Of a stretch of DNA of 64,000 bases, positions 49,585 to 62,553 are shown one piece after another. This DNA comes from Carya illinoinensis (taxonomy: Eukaryota; Streptophyta; Magnoliopsida; Fagales; Juglandaceae). Position 1 is the stretch's first letter. The number at the start of each line of letters is the position of its first letter. Made by a program: the position numbers and the translations under genes. The notes below the pieces were generated by a model. That model ran no database searches. It saw only the letters and a program-made list of their open reading frames with translations, and was not told where the DNA came from. The stretch is from the NCBI RefSeq assembly GCF_018687715.1, contig NC_056766.1, positions 20,319,001-20,383,000 on the forward strand, in the 5' to 3' direction.

Positions 49585-51029
49585 TCTATACTAATATATA
49601 AAGTGCGAATCACTTATCTACAGTATTTTCGTCTAACTTTTTTTTTCTATTTTACCCTTAGTTTTATTTAACAATTACGATGATTTGTATTTCACTTTTA
49701 TTTTACCGACAGTTATTTTAGCCTTTATATTGCCGATTTAGTTTTTCCTATTTTATTTTCAATTTTGCCCCTTCATTTTATTGTTCAGTTCGTTGTCATT
49801 GGTATCGTTTTGATTCGCCGACTTGATTTTAATGTCTTTTTACAGTTAAAGCTTATCACTTTGTCTGACAAAATCCAACGGATTGAAATTTAAATATCAA
49901 TGTTTCTCCCATTCTGTGTCTTCTGCTCTCTACTCTTTGTATTCTAACTTAAAAAAAAAAATATCCTAGACGAAGTTAGTCGTGAATCTTAACAATTGTA
50001 GGTATGTTCTTGTTGTTTCTCTCAATACTGTAAGAATCAATTGTATTGTATGAATGTTGTTACATTATGTAATTAGATGATTTGCATATGCATATGCATC
50101 ACGGAAAAAAATAAAATGGAAAGAAAATAAAAACTATATTTGCGTATTCACATCTGTGTTTTAAAGAAAATAAACCCAACAAAAAAATAAAATCCATCAT
50201 GGAAATTCCATCTTCTGATTCCTCGTATGTCCTGAGAACACCAAAAAAAAAAACAAAAAACTCAAGTGAAAAAAGAAAACCCAGTTGTTTCGAAATTTTT
50301 GAAAAAAAAACTATCAGATTGAAAAAAATTGTTCTGCATATGTGAAAAATAGAAATCTAATATACATCAATCTCAAAAGAATAAGGAAAAATGCATGCAA
50401 AAAAAAAAATGCAGACGAAATAAACTAAAAAAAAAATACACACACAAACAAAATACATCCAAACAGAGTGCCTCAATACACCAAAATAATACACAAAGGA
50501 AAAAAATCTCACCTTGAGATGCCATCAAGAAAAAAAAAATGATGGAGAGGGCATCTGATGGAGAGGGAGCTCGGCGTGGGCTGGGGAAGGTGGGTATGGC
50601 CGAAGCGTGGAGGTTCGACGTGGTCATGGGCTGCGATGCGCAGCCATAGGCACCGGATCTGAGCCGCGATGCGAGGGAGACCCAACAAACAACAGATCCA
50701 ACTGAGAAACCCAAAAATAACCATAAGAAAAAAAAAAAAAAACTCCCTCCAACAAACAACAGATCCAACCTAGAAATCCAATAATATCCATCAGAGAGAA
50801 AAAAAAAAAAAACCCATCCAAACAAAGTGCCTTAATACACACGAGATGGTAAAATAAACCCACTCAAACAATAGATGCAACCGAGAAAGCAAAAGAAAAA
50901 ACTCCCTTCAACCAAAAAAAAATAACTACTTCAAAAATAAAATTTTAGAAATTTACCCTTTTCTTCAAAGGCAACCTAGCAGACGAACGCAATGATGGTG
51001 GCTCACAGTGGTAAAAAAGAAAAAACCAA

Positions 51030-51345
51030 AACAAAATATAAGGGGAGGAGAAGAAGGGGGGGTAGGGAAGAAGAAACAGAGAAAGAAAACAGAAGGGGGG
51101 GCGGGGAAGAAGCAACAGAGAAAGAGAACAGAAGGGGGACGAGGAAGACATTCGAGACTAACGGGGGGGGGTGAGAGGAGAGAGAGCGAGAGAAATGGAG
51201 AGACAGAGAGAAGCTGGCGAGGAGGAGGGGGGCCAGAGGAGAGAGAGCAAGAGAAATGGAGAGACAAAGAAGGGGCAGGGAAGAAGGGGGGCCAGAGGAG
51301 AGAGAGCGAAAAGAGGGCGGGGAGGAACCGAAGAAGAGTCTCGAA
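51030..51345 (+). repeat. long polypurine tract with tandem subrepeats
   Basis: About 300 bp that is nearly all A/G on the plus strand, with several G runs of seven or more. Two local tandem patterns are visible: ACAGAGAAAGA(A/G)AACAGAAGG (51075-51135) and GAGGAGAGAGAGCGAGAGAA (51174-51310). Such tracts can form triplex or G-quadruplex structures. Confidence 0.85.
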
Positions 51346-51980
51346 AAAGGAAGCAATTGTATTGATTGAAAGGGATATGATGGGTGACAAAGAAGAGTTA
51401 TTGTACATGAAAAAAAGTGAGGTGGGTGGACGACTGGTGGTAGTGATTGACAGCCTATAAAAAAAAAAATGGATTGACATAAAATATACAATAAATGATG
51501 AAATCTCAGGTGAAAGCAAATAATATGGGAAATAAAATAACATGTGGTAAGTGACAGAAAGCAAAGTCCTGTGAGTGGGCTGGTGGTGAGGTGAAAAAAT
51601 TTGCAGCAATTTGTCGTTATGTACATCTTAAGGAGCTGTTCGTCCTCAACTGCGGCAGAATCTCATTTTAAGTTTGATCTGCATCTCAGAATGAACCTTT
51701 TTTCTTCTTCTATGTTTATCTCATTTTCCTTGTTAACTGTGTCCAGGTCACGACCAGCATTAATAACAGTCCATTAAAATGATGAATTAATCTATCCATC
51801 CCCCGGTTTTTAAAACGCACGACGCACTCTTGACGTGGCGAACCTGGTCCGGAGGCAACATCACGGTTTAATCTGGGCGGGACGAAATTGAAACTCTCAA
51901 ACGCACGAAATTCATTCAAACTCTCAGACCTCACTCTTCCCTCCCTCTCACAATCCTCCCTCTCACAATCCTCCCTCTTC

Positions 51981-52200
51981 CCTCTCAAGACTGTCACAAT
52001 GCCGGAGTGAAGAAAAAACCCTCAAACCCATAAACGGAATACAGCCTCTCACGTTCGTCCTCCTCCCTCTGATCCTCCCTCTTCCCTCTCAGGACTGTTA
52101 CGAAGCCGGAGTGAAGAAAAACCCCTCAGACCCATAAACGGAATACGGCCTCTCACGTCCGTCCTCCTCCATATGATCCTCCCTCTCACGACGCCAGAGT
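51981..52200. repeat. 103-bp tandem repeat in a GC-richer patch
   Basis: Unit one starts CCTCTCAAGACTGT at 51981, unit two CCTCTCAGGACTGT at 52084, and a partial third near 52180. Shared blocks include GCCGGAGTGAAGAAAAA and ACCCATAAACGGAATAC. The surrounding 51.9-52.55 kb is clearly richer in CG than its neighbours. Confidence 0.9.
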
Positions 52201-52701
52201 GACCAAAACGCCGTTTCCCTCCCCCGTCCGTCCTGCTCACTCTCACTCGACTCTCCTTCTTGTCTCTCACCCCTGCTTTCGCCGGAAAGACCCAACCACC
52301 GGAGGATTGTGCGGCGAAAATAAATGGGGAAGTTTTTTTCGTCGTATGGACAGAAACAAGCCGAGAGAGGAAGCGAACCCAGCCGGAGTTATGAAGCCAA
52401 ACGTGCCGGAGAGATGAAGTCAAACGGTCCGAACTAATGCTCCCACATGGGCCGGAGAGAAGGTCAGGCCGGCGAAGGAAACCAGCCGGGGGCGTGGAGC
52501 AGAGCACGCGGGGAAGCTTTCGTGCGTCAGAAGTGAAGAAGAATGGGGGGGGGGGAATTAAAATGATGCAGAGCACCAAACGCCGACGTTTTTTTTTTTT
52601 TTAAAAAAAAAAAAAAGCCACGTTGGCTGGAGTGAGGGGGTTGCGTGAACAGTAGATGGTTGTGTAGTATAACTCTAAAATGATTCCTCATCAAATGCAG
52701 A

Positions 52702-52702
<1 letters not shown>

Positions 52703-52740
<38 letters not shown>
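52703..52740. repeat. (CT)n microsatellite
   Basis: About 18 CT units. Confidence 0.95.
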
Positions 52741-52743
<3 letters not shown>

Positions 52744-53139
52744 GGTTTCAGACTTTCAGTAGTGATCTATCAATCTGATCAGCAATATACAACCACGTGT
52801 TATTGCTTTTGTTTACACAACACCACCCATATGTAGCTGGATGTTTTTGTTTTTTCTTTTTACATAAAAATAAAAATAAGAAAATATGATAAAATTAAAT
52901 TTTCAACCACATAATTAATTTATAATAAATTTAATTGAAACATTGTTATCAAAATTGTTTTTTTTATTTTGAATGTCTGTGATTGATATGCATGTTGTAT
53001 TTTTTTTTTATGTTATTATTATTTGATTTTTTTTCTTCATTGATGTTACAGTTATTATTATTTCTAAAGAAAATATAAGGTTTATACAACTTAATTACAA
53101 AATAAAAATAATGATCATTTTTATAAGAACAAAATAATC

Positions 53140-54955
53140 ATAAACTTTATATTTATACTTGTTTGACTAAATATCTTCAAGTATAACAGTAAATTAAAAT
53201 TTGTTGTGCAGTAGTGGATTAACAATAAATTAAAGTTTATTTTTGCATTATAAAATTTTCCCATATTAATTTAGTGTTATAAATTTCTTGCATAGTTATA
53301 ACTTGAAATTTTATGATTTGTAAATTTGTGTGCATGGGTTGAATATTTAGTCCTATTTTTTTAGAAAATTTCTTCCAAAATTTTTAAAAATTTTATAAAC
53401 AATTCTTGATTAATATAAACATTATAATGGAAAGTAAAAAAAATAAAGTCATCTTTTTTATATTCTTTATTTTTGTCTTTTTTTACAATCTTTTATTTAC
53501 AAAAATGATAAGAAAATTGTATGAATTCTTATAATTAACTGTTTATTTAGAATCAAATAGTAAAACACCATTACGATTTTGCTTACTAATCACTTCAAAG
53601 TTATGGTTATTGAGTTTTTATACATAAATATAGTACTTAGTCTCTTTATTTAAAAAATTTGTTTGAAAAATTTTAAAAATTTGATAAACATTAATTTATT
53701 AACACAAATATTGTAATAAAAAATAAAACAAAATAGCATTTCCATTTTTTTGTAGGTTTTCTTATAGCCTTTTATCTTTTTCGTTTTATATATTTTATTA
53801 ATATCATCTTTTTTATAGTTAGAATATTTTTTTATGTACGTTTTTTTTTTTTACAGATTTGTGCTTTTGCTTTTATTTGATTACTCATCAATCTGATTGG
53901 TATCAATTTGTTGTGTCCACGTTGTTCCTCTGTTTGTGCTCCACTTCCTGGTATGTTCATTTTTATTTCTCATTTGAAAAAATATTATTTAATTTTTTTA
54001 TATTCATAAAAGTTCACTTGTAATTAAGATAAATTGATGATATTAATTTGAGTTGTTTTAATTTATACATTAATAATTATTGCAAATTTAATAATAATGT
54101 TTATCATTTTTTGTTCACACATAATTTGTAAAAATTTTCCATTTTATTTAGAAATAATGTAAATGATAGCGTGATTAGTAAGTAAAGTAATTTTTTGTTA
54201 TTTGCTTTCAAACGAACACCTCATTATAAGAATTCGCACAATTTTTTTCTTAACAAGTTAAGGACTAACTGAAAAAAAATTTAAAATTTCATTTTTCTAT
54301 ATTTTTAATTCTCAATACAATTTTTATATTTACACTTGTTTGACTAAATATCTTCAAGTATAACAGTAAATTAAAATTTGTTGTGCAACAGTAGATTAAC
54401 AATAAATTAAAGTCTTTTTTCATTATAAAATTTTCCCATGTTAATTCAGTGTCATAAGTTTCTTGCGTATTGTCGATCACTTTTTTATTAAGATTAAATA
54501 AAAATAATAGATCATGTTCACTAAGATTAAAGAAACTAATTAATAAGGTGGCTGTTGACACGTTGGAACAAGAGAATCATATAAATAAATAAAATTGGTA
54601 AAACTAATTATGACGTGAAATTTTATGATTTGTAAATTTGTGTGCATGAGTCGAATATTTAGTCCTATTCTTTTCAAAACTTTTTCCAAAATTTTGAAAA
54701 TTTTTATAAACAATTCTTGATTAATATAAACATTATAATGGAAAGTAAAAAAAATAAAGTCATGTATTTTATATTTTTTATTTTTGTCAATTTTTTTATA
54801 ATCTTTTATTTACAAAAATGATAAGAAAGTTGTCTGAATTCTTATAATTAACCATTTGTTTGGAATTAAATAGTAAGTTTTACTTACTAATCACTTCAAA
54901 GTTATGGTTATTGAATTTTTATACATAAATATAGTACTCAGTCTCTTTATCTTTT
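53140..54955. repeat. large direct repeats, about 0.5-0.6 kb each
   Basis: Copy 1 is about 53145-53643 and copy 2 about 54324-54953. They share long near-identical blocks (for example TTGACTAAATATCTTCAAGT and ATGATAAGAAA). Copy 2 has an extra piece of about 140 bp near 54473-54615. A weaker third copy of the middle block lies at 53645-53735. AT-rich, no coding signal. Confidence 0.85.
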
Positions 54956-55714
54956 TTATTTATATTATTTGGTTATACATGCTATGCATATTGCCCTTAA
55001 CATATATAGATAAATAAATAGAAAATAAATTAAAACTAGGTGAAAACAGATTTAGATTTTTTATTCTATTAAATTAATAATATCAATATTATCATCTTAG
55101 CTGGTGTTAGTTGTTGATAATATCTAAGACAATTCTAGGTGTCGTTAGCCACTTTTAGTTATTATTGATCAACTTTTAAATAAGTTTGGATTTTATTTTA
55201 TCTATATTAATTTTTGCATCAACATTCAAAAAAGAGATTTTTGGACATATTATTTGATTGGAGCTTAATTGCTTGTACAAATAACCATATTATGATTAAT
55301 TTGCTTGGGGTAATTTGGGTACATTTTGATCGTTTTGGAGATTATTAGTCTACTATTTGTATATATTAGTATAATTCATAAAGTTATTTCTGTTGAAATA
55401 CACTTAATTCTCAATTTCTAGATTTTCAATACTGACTTCTTAGAAGATTTCATCTATGTTTTTATTTCTTTTATCGAAAATATCAGATTTGACATTTATG
55501 TGTTTTTGGTCCAACAAAAATTCTTAAATTTCTTTTTATTAATATTTATTTTATCAACATAGTGTTAAAGGTTATACAATTTTTTATTTTAATCATTTTC
55601 TTTGATTAACAACCAAACTTATACTCCAGCACTAGGCAAACGTCCTAATTTTATTTTGTCAAAGCTGATAACAGCATGAAGATTTGTTTTGCAGTCTGAA
55701 TTATGCCCCACACT

Positions 55715-55747
55715 AGGCAAACGTCCAAAGGACGTTGCCTTTATTAG
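55715..55747 (+). other. inner Helitron-type 3' terminus (hairpin plus TTAG)
   Basis: AGGCAAACGTCC (55715-55726) pairs with GGACGTTGCCT (55730-55740) around a 3-base loop with one bulged A. Then TTATTAG and T follow. The terminal CTAG expected of Helitrons reads TTAG. Confidence 0.6.
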
Positions 55748-56441
55748 TCTATTAAATAAATGTCAACAGGGATTAACAGTATTTACGTCCTTTTTTTTTT
55801 GTTGCCAATTTTGCTCACTTTTCTCCCAAAATTCCCTTAGTTTTGTACTTTTTATTCCTCTAACCGATTGTGTAAAGTGTAATTTTACAGTAGTTCACTT
55901 ATCTCTTCACAATTTTCTTTTTATTGTTGTCCATTATTTTTTTTCCTATCTTGCCCATGCCTTTATAACGAAGTTCCAATCTTAGATTTCCCTTTTCCAA
56001 ACCAAATCAAAACGCAAATACATGTATGGATGTTAAAAAAAAAGTTCTTCAAAAAATATACATGGAAAAAGGGGATGAATACACATGCATGAAATCAAAC
56101 CAAACCAAACAAAATCTGTAATATTTGCTTAGATATAAAAAATATATGGTAGTGAGAAGATTAAATAATCAAAAATAAAAGAGATATGAGAGTTGGTAGA
56201 CTTACAGCTATACGGTTCGTGTCTTATTTCTTTTTAGGCCTGACTCTGTGTTAGGAATCTTAACACTCTGTCACTTCTCATTTTGTGCAAGCAGTTGATG
56301 GAAATCCCACCAAATAGAGATGAGTGAAGAAACGGTCCGACAAAATCACGAAGAGAGAAAAGAGGGAGATAGATGGAACATAAGAGTTACCTTAAGTTCT
56401 TTTGACATCGTTGGTGATGGAGGAGGCTGCAATGAGCTCTC

Positions 56442-56496
<55 letters not shown>
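56442..56496. repeat. (GA)n microsatellite
   Basis: About 27 GA units. Confidence 0.95.
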
Positions 56497-56499
<3 letters not shown>

Positions 56500-57692
56500 T
56501 TGATAAATAGTAGAAGGTTTCGATGGAGGAGAAGGAGAAGGGGAGAGAGAGACAGAGGGAAAGAAGAACAAACTTTTTTGCCTTTGAAAATAGAGAGTAA
56601 TGCAGAAGAAGAAGATGCCTTTGTTTGGTTCGCATAATGTGGAATGAAGGCAAGAGTTGCCAACACTGTTGATTACGAGTACTAGGGGCAATAGGAGGAA
56701 ATCGACAAGATATGAACAGGAAAAAAAAAAAGAAAAAAAGAAAAGAAAAAGCTAACATCCCTTCGCACGGGGCTGTAGAACGAAAGCTTTAAAAAAAGCA
56801 AAAAAGAAAAACAACAAAAAGCTAAGTTCTGACACTAATTTGATAATTTAAAAAAAGTCTACAACTTTTTATACTCCGCTGGTCCACCCCATAAAAGAAA
56901 AACAGAAAAATGACGATGAATTTAAATTGCATAAAACCAAACAAGAGAAGGGACGGACTAATCTAGCCTTACACATGTTTCACTTTTAATCTAAGGATAA
57001 AAGTTTATTTAAATCGACGGTTTAGAATCCTAAAATGGATGATAATCAAACTGAAAGGAAATACACTAAATTTTAAAACAAAATTCTTTTATTTTTAATA
57101 CAAAAATAATATTTTCCGTTATAAAATAAAAGTATTTTTTAGGAAAATAGAGTCATCTAAATAAGGATAATTTTTAACATAAAATAAATTTATGAATATT
57201 AAATAATATTCCTAAAAGAATAAAATCATTTAAATAAAATGATTTCATAAAACTATCTTATATTTGGGAGTCTAAAATATAAAGGGGCTTACTTGAAAAT
57301 TAGAATTTGTTCAATAACACTACAACTACGTTATTTAAAATGATCTTGGACTTTTAAAATATTTTTAAGATTTTAAAACATTTGAGTCAATTTAAAAATC
57401 ATCCGCTATATTTAACTAGAAAAAGAAAGAGAAAAAAAATTGTAATTTAAATACACTTTATTCAACGTTTTGCTTCTTTATATTTTTTCATTATTTCATA
57501 CATTGATCATCTACCATATCTAGAATAGTGACTTGTATAAAATTTATGATCTCTATTAAGTTTACTTAACTTATGTAAATTTATGATTGGTTTTAAATTT
57601 GTTTAAATATTTCTGATGACCTTTTCATTTTTCATTTACTACCATTTTTTTTCAACTGGGCGCACATGCAGTGCACGTTGTGCCTTTACTAG

Positions 57693-58514
57693 TGTGTGTG
57701 TATATATACACACACACACATACGCGCACACACACAAGAGAACTTCATATAATGGGATGAGCAATTTATTCACTGCAAGTTTCAAATAACAAATCCTAAT
57801 GTTAAACTTCTGGGAGGGGGAGATTTGGCAAATTATCGATTTTGCTTTGGAGGTACCATCATTTTCCATACCCCAGCCCCTTAAATGTGGGAGGAACTAG
57901 TTCATGGAAATTAAGGAAATCCAGAACCAGAGGGACTTGCAAATGAGTTGCTATTGTTGGTTTCTATTTTTGTCTTCTTTTTTTCGTTGGACTTTTACTA
58001 ATTTATATCAAATTTGTAGATATCCTCTTTTGTGTACCGTACATGAGATAAAATGGGAACATAAGTTATTGTATCTTGAGAGTAGATTGTTAATAAATCT
58101 AATGCATGTTTTGATTCAGAGGGTATTATACTCCAAGAAAAGTATCCATCACAACATGCCTCGACACCAGTCTCTTATCTTTCTAAATTGTGCTTGTTAT
58201 TTTCCTTGTTCTCTAGTTTACTAATCATATTGCACAAATTATTTATATCTATATATTTTCACATCTATTAGTAGCAAACCTTACTATGAAGAACTTATTA
58301 TATAATATTGTAAGTTACCATGTGCTTTGAGACGTTGAAACATTTACAAATCCTAAATTGCTACTTTCATTTCCAGTATGAAACTTGTATGGATACAACA
58401 AGAGCCACCATTCACTCATTGGTAATGCCAGAGTAAACCGAAGTGCACATAAACAACGAAATTTTCATTAATAACCTCAGAAAACCACTTATCAAAAAAG
58501 AAAGCTCAGAAAAC
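57693..58514. other. intergenic DNA downstream of the peroxidase gene
   Basis: It starts with a GT/TA/CA microsatellite (57693-57736). The part next to 58515 would hold the peroxidase 3' untranslated region on the minus strand. No clear AATAAA was found close to the stop. No other gene is recognised. Confidence 0.5.
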
Positions 58515-61500
58515 CTAGTTCACAACTAGTGATGACAAAACTGCTAAAACAGCAATCACAATAATAATATTGAGGAAATAGTTAGTCGGTAGAGGCTTAT
58601 CTGGGCTTCCACCAAATGCTTCATACTCTGCTCGAATCTTTTCCTTCATAGGCTGTGACAGCTCTCTCTGCAAGTACATAGGTAAGACTATTGAATTTTA
58701 TTCCTTTCTTCCATGCATTAGATGTGAGTTGACAGGATTTGAAAATAGCTTCTTCTTATTAAAAGACACGGCACAAGAAAACATGATATTTCTTTCTTAA
58801 TCCTGCAGCAAATCATGAAAAGTAAAGATGATGAATATAAATTGTCTGACTCCACCAGATCATTTCATGCCAAAAATGCAAGCACATTCTAACAGCCATC
58901 AACTAAAATAATGTTAGGATGTAAGTTCATCAGGCTTACAACCTTCCCAGACGAGTACTTTGCTGCCACAAACTTCTCTGGTGCAGATTCTGGGGAACCA
59001 TCATTAATCACAATACCCTGACCGCCAAATTCATAGCAGTTCATTCAGAATACTCATCAGTTGCATTAGAAAGAAAATATAATAGTTCAATGTGATTTGT
59101 GTGCATTTGTGGGTCTGTGCATCTACAAATGTATGTTCTCTATGCCTCTAAAGGGCTTGGGATTGTAAAAACATAGAAAACCAAACAAATCAAAATATTT
59201 CCACAGGAACCACAAGTTTAAAGTTTTGGGTGTAATTTAGCACTACAACTACAACTGCACGTCTCTGTAGCAAGTCATTGATCAAGAGCTACTTTTAGCA
59301 TTTTAAATCTCTTGTTCGTTCATGAAAAACCTCTAAAACATGAATGTGGGTAATGTCATGTAGGCTTGGCCGAGCTTTGTCTAATATCCAGCATGTCATC
59401 CCAAAGTAAGGCTCATAAATTAATTTACTCACACTTGATTAGCATCCTATGAAAAGTCAACAAACACAAGCAAAGGATAACAAACCTCTGGAGGATCAAA
59501 TTTTGCTCCAAGGTTGCTTAGTTTTGCATGGGCTTCAGCATAATCCTTGAAAAATGCTTCCTGATCCTCAGCATATTTCTCAGCATATACCTGCAAATCA
59601 TGCAATGTATCAAAAAACAATTTACACCATATACACCCGTCTCAATGGAAAACTTCACTTAATTTTACTTTGAATGATGGATCTTCAAAAAGAACAGCAT
59701 CAGTTGGCAACACCAGTAAATCTTCATCCCTTCTTTGTTTGATATCCTGATAGAGCAATCATCATCAGCAAAAGGGATGCATTTCATAGTATATAAAGAA
59801 GGCATGGCGATTTTCAAACCTTGAAGTAGGAATTATCAAACTTCAGCCATTGCACTGTCCAGGACTGTCCTCCTGGTGCTCCAGGCCCATCTTTCTGTCA
59901 TATAAAAGATGCTAGTCATATTTCTAGCAGTTGGTTTTGCCATTTTTCTTCTTCAACTTTCTATTTTCATTACAGCTGTGACTACTACTTAATCTTAGAT
60001 TCTTTTTTGTAATCTTAGATTCTTAAGCCAATGTTTTACGGTAAGTAGATTCTTGAGCTATCATTTGCATTAAATAAATGAGAACATAGAAAGATCTTAA
60101 TTAGTAGAAGAAGCATCAATAACAGATAGAATACAAAGGAAAAAGAGCCATAATGCCGATAAAAAAGCTCATACGTTGCTGATAAAGGTGATAATCTCCT
60201 CAATCTCTTTGGTCTGGTATAGTTAACATGGTAGAAAAGGATTCTAACATTATTGTTAGAGCTGTCACCAGGTATCAGGTGATAATCTCCTTGGTCTCCA
60301 TTGTCTCATGATAGCCCTCATATATATTTAATCTCAATGCTAATAAAGTCTAAGAAAATGAGGATAAGCAGCCCATGTATAAGGACTTAAGAAATGTCTA
60401 TTCAGCATCAATTGCTGCCTCTAGAACAACTGGATTAAAGGATGTACTTGATAATATGATCATGAAGTACAGCCAATGCGATGGTGGCAAAACTACGATT
60501 TCATTATACAATAGTCTCATCATATGATGATATTACTTAAAGCTATTTTTCACTGTCGATTAGGGAACCAATTAATTTGCAGAATTTATTGTGGTTCATC
60601 ATCTAACACAAATCAAATATTTCCTCAGCAGGTAAAGAAACTTTGACAGTCTGACTAGTGGCTATGGATATCATTGTGAATTAATTTTTTTTTTATTTTT
60701 TTTTATAGATAATAAGAAATTTTATTCCGAGTAAATAGGCATAGCCCAAATACACAGGATGCATACAAGTGAGTACACCTAAATACATGCTAAAGCAAAA
60801 CATAACTAAAATAAAACATTACAGACGTCCCCTTCCCTTGCAAGATTCTTCACCCAAAAACTTAGTGCTAAAGAAAAAATCCCTAAACTCCCCCATAGAA
60901 TGTTCAGAATCTTCAAAAAACCTCCCATTTCTTTCTAGCCATAAGCACCAAAACAAACATAATGGAATCATCCTCCATAATGCTATACTGCATCTACATC
61001 CCATTGAACCTCGCCAGCTAGCCAAAAAGTCCACCACATGCATAGGCATCACCCAAGCAATGCCTATCCTTGCTAAATCTCATTCCACAATATTGTTGCC
61101 ACCTCGCAGTGAAGAAAAAGATGGTTAACAGATTCACCATCCTTCTTACACATAAAACACCAATCAACCACAAATAAACCTCTCTTCCTCAAATTATCAT
61201 GGTTAATATTTTCCTGAGAGACACCAGCCAACAGAAAAAATGCAACCTTGCTAGGCACCTTTGCCCTCCAAATACATTTCCAGGGATAGTCTTTAACTCC
61301 CTGACATTAATGCCTTACAAAAAGATGTTACAGTAAATCTGGAATTATTTGAATGCAACAACAACAGGCTCTCCTCTCTATTCTGATCAATTTTCATATC
61401 ATATAATCTTCCTAAAAAGTCCGATACCTCACCCACTTCCCAGTCCTGCACATTTCTGTTGAAATCCACATTCCACTGAAGCATGTTATTAGAAATCTTA

Positions 61501-62553
61501 TAAGACTCAGCCACTGCAGCCCTTTTATCTCTAGCAATCCTAAATAAATTAGGATAAATGTACTTGAGAGCTGAATCCCCACACCGAGTATCATGCCAAA
61601 AATAAATATTTGCCCCATCCCCCACTTTAAATTTTATGTTTTAATGAAATCCCCCCATGCCAAACGGATGGACTTCCACAAACCCACCCAATACACCCCC
61701 TTAACTTCATTTGTGCATCAGCTCCCCCACATCCTCCCATAATATTCAATATCCACAATTTGTTTCCATAATGCATTACTCTCAAAAAGATACCTCCAAA
61801 GCCATTTCCCGAGAAAAGCTTTATTGAAAGGTTTTAAATTTCTCACACCCAAACCTCCACATGAAACCGATTGACAAACCTTATTCCAACTCACCAAATT
61901 AAATTTTCTTTCCTCCCCATAACCATCTCACAAGAAATTTTGAAAAATCCTATATATATATTTTTTGCAATCCCCGTGGGTAAAGGAAAAAGTGAAAGGA
62001 AGTATGTCGAGAGATTAGACAAAGTACTCTTAATCAATGTAACTCTTCCCCCTTTTGATAAATAGATTTTTTTTCCAACCAGCTAGCCGCCTCTCAATTT
62101 TCTCAATGACCCCATCCCATATAGAAAGTGATTTATGAGGAGCACCCAAAGAAAATTTTCCCAATTTTCTCATTTTGAATTATCTACAATTACAGATTCG
62201 CTATGCTCATTTAATAGAACAATCCAAAATCCCTGCAAGAGTTGAGCATGAAATGTTTAACCAAGTGAAAATAATCTTCTGCCCACATAAGCAGAAGACG
62301 ATGATTCAATACCGTGTACTTTGTCTCCGGCTTCCCCCAACCACTGCGTTCAGGTCTTGACCTTCCCAGTGTGTGCGCACCAGATAATGCAACTATTTCC
62401 TGCACATAAAACATCTCACAGGTAAGCATCACATGCATAGAGAGGTAATACCAGAAAACCAAGCATACAGAACCATGAAAATTACCTTGTCACTTAACCC
62501 CATTCTGTAGAAAACTTCTCGTAAATGATCAGCAGGTGAAGGGGGACCAGCAT
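58515..62553 (-). CDS. tAPX: thylakoid-bound L-ascorbate peroxidase, last seven exons (5' exons outside window)
   Basis: Reduces hydrogen peroxide to water with ascorbate in the chloroplast. Exons on the minus strand: 62486-62553, 62313-62399, 59820-59894, 59669-59746, 59486-59590, 58943-59017 and 58515-58667. All visible borders are GT/AG and all join in frame, giving 213 residues. The proximal heme His is in [13 protein letters not shown] (exon 62313-62399) and the Asp that hydrogen-bonds it is in FDNSYF (59820-59894). The last exon encodes a charged helix, then [20 protein letters not shown], a membrane anchor specific to the thylakoid form. The distal His/Arg and transit peptide would be in exons beyond 64000. 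No premature stop is seen, so the gene looks functional in this part. Confidence 0.93.
58889..58942 (-). other. read-through extension that could give a soluble isoform
   Basis: If the donor at 58942-58941 is not used, the frame continues [17 protein letters not shown] and stops at TAG 58889-58891. The product would lack the membrane anchor. In spinach, pumpkin and tobacco a single gene makes thylakoid and stromal forms by alternative 3' splicing, so this is plausible but unproven here. Confidence 0.35.
60686..62175 (-). mobile_element. 5'-truncated L1-type LINE inside a peroxidase intron
   Basis: Minus strand, in the 2.4-kb intron 59895-62312. It contains the end of the reverse transcriptase ([19 protein letters not shown] near 62090), then a [11 protein letters not shown] region (61560-61625), and the zinc-binding RT-associated domain ([19 protein letters not shown] near 61095-61165). 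The minus-strand 3' end is an A-rich tail (T-run 60684-60704 on the plus strand). A possible target duplication TGAATTA lies at 60677 and 62176. Frames are broken. Confidence 0.85.

Larger units (their letters stand above)
49585..57692 (+). mobile_element. non-autonomous Helitron with two 3' hairpin ends
   Basis: The left end TCTATACTAATATATAAAG (49585) follows an A. The right end is an imperfect GC-rich hairpin (57659-57684), then TTTACTAG (to 57692), followed by T. This gives the TC...CTAG ends and A/T insertion site of plant Helitrons, and no target duplication is expected. A second hairpin end at 55715-55747 shares GCCTTTA(T/C)TAGT. No Rep/helicase gene is seen, so it depends on another element. 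Its 8.1 kb holds purine tracts, tandem repeats and large direct repeats, but no intact gene. Confidence 0.6.

Noticed and set aside
50965..51626. Long minus-strand and plus-strand open frames over the purine-rich tract
   Set aside because: They are low-complexity Pro/Ser/Leu/Phe or Arg/Glu/Gly/Lys strings created by strand-asymmetric composition, with no domain.
52049..52579. 176-codon minus-strand open frame
   Set aside because: It overlaps the 103-bp tandem repeat, has no recognisable family pattern and is favoured by high CG content; not called as a gene.
60769..61128. 119-codon plus-strand frame in the peroxidase intron
   Set aside because: It is antisense to recognisable LINE coding sequence on the minus strand.
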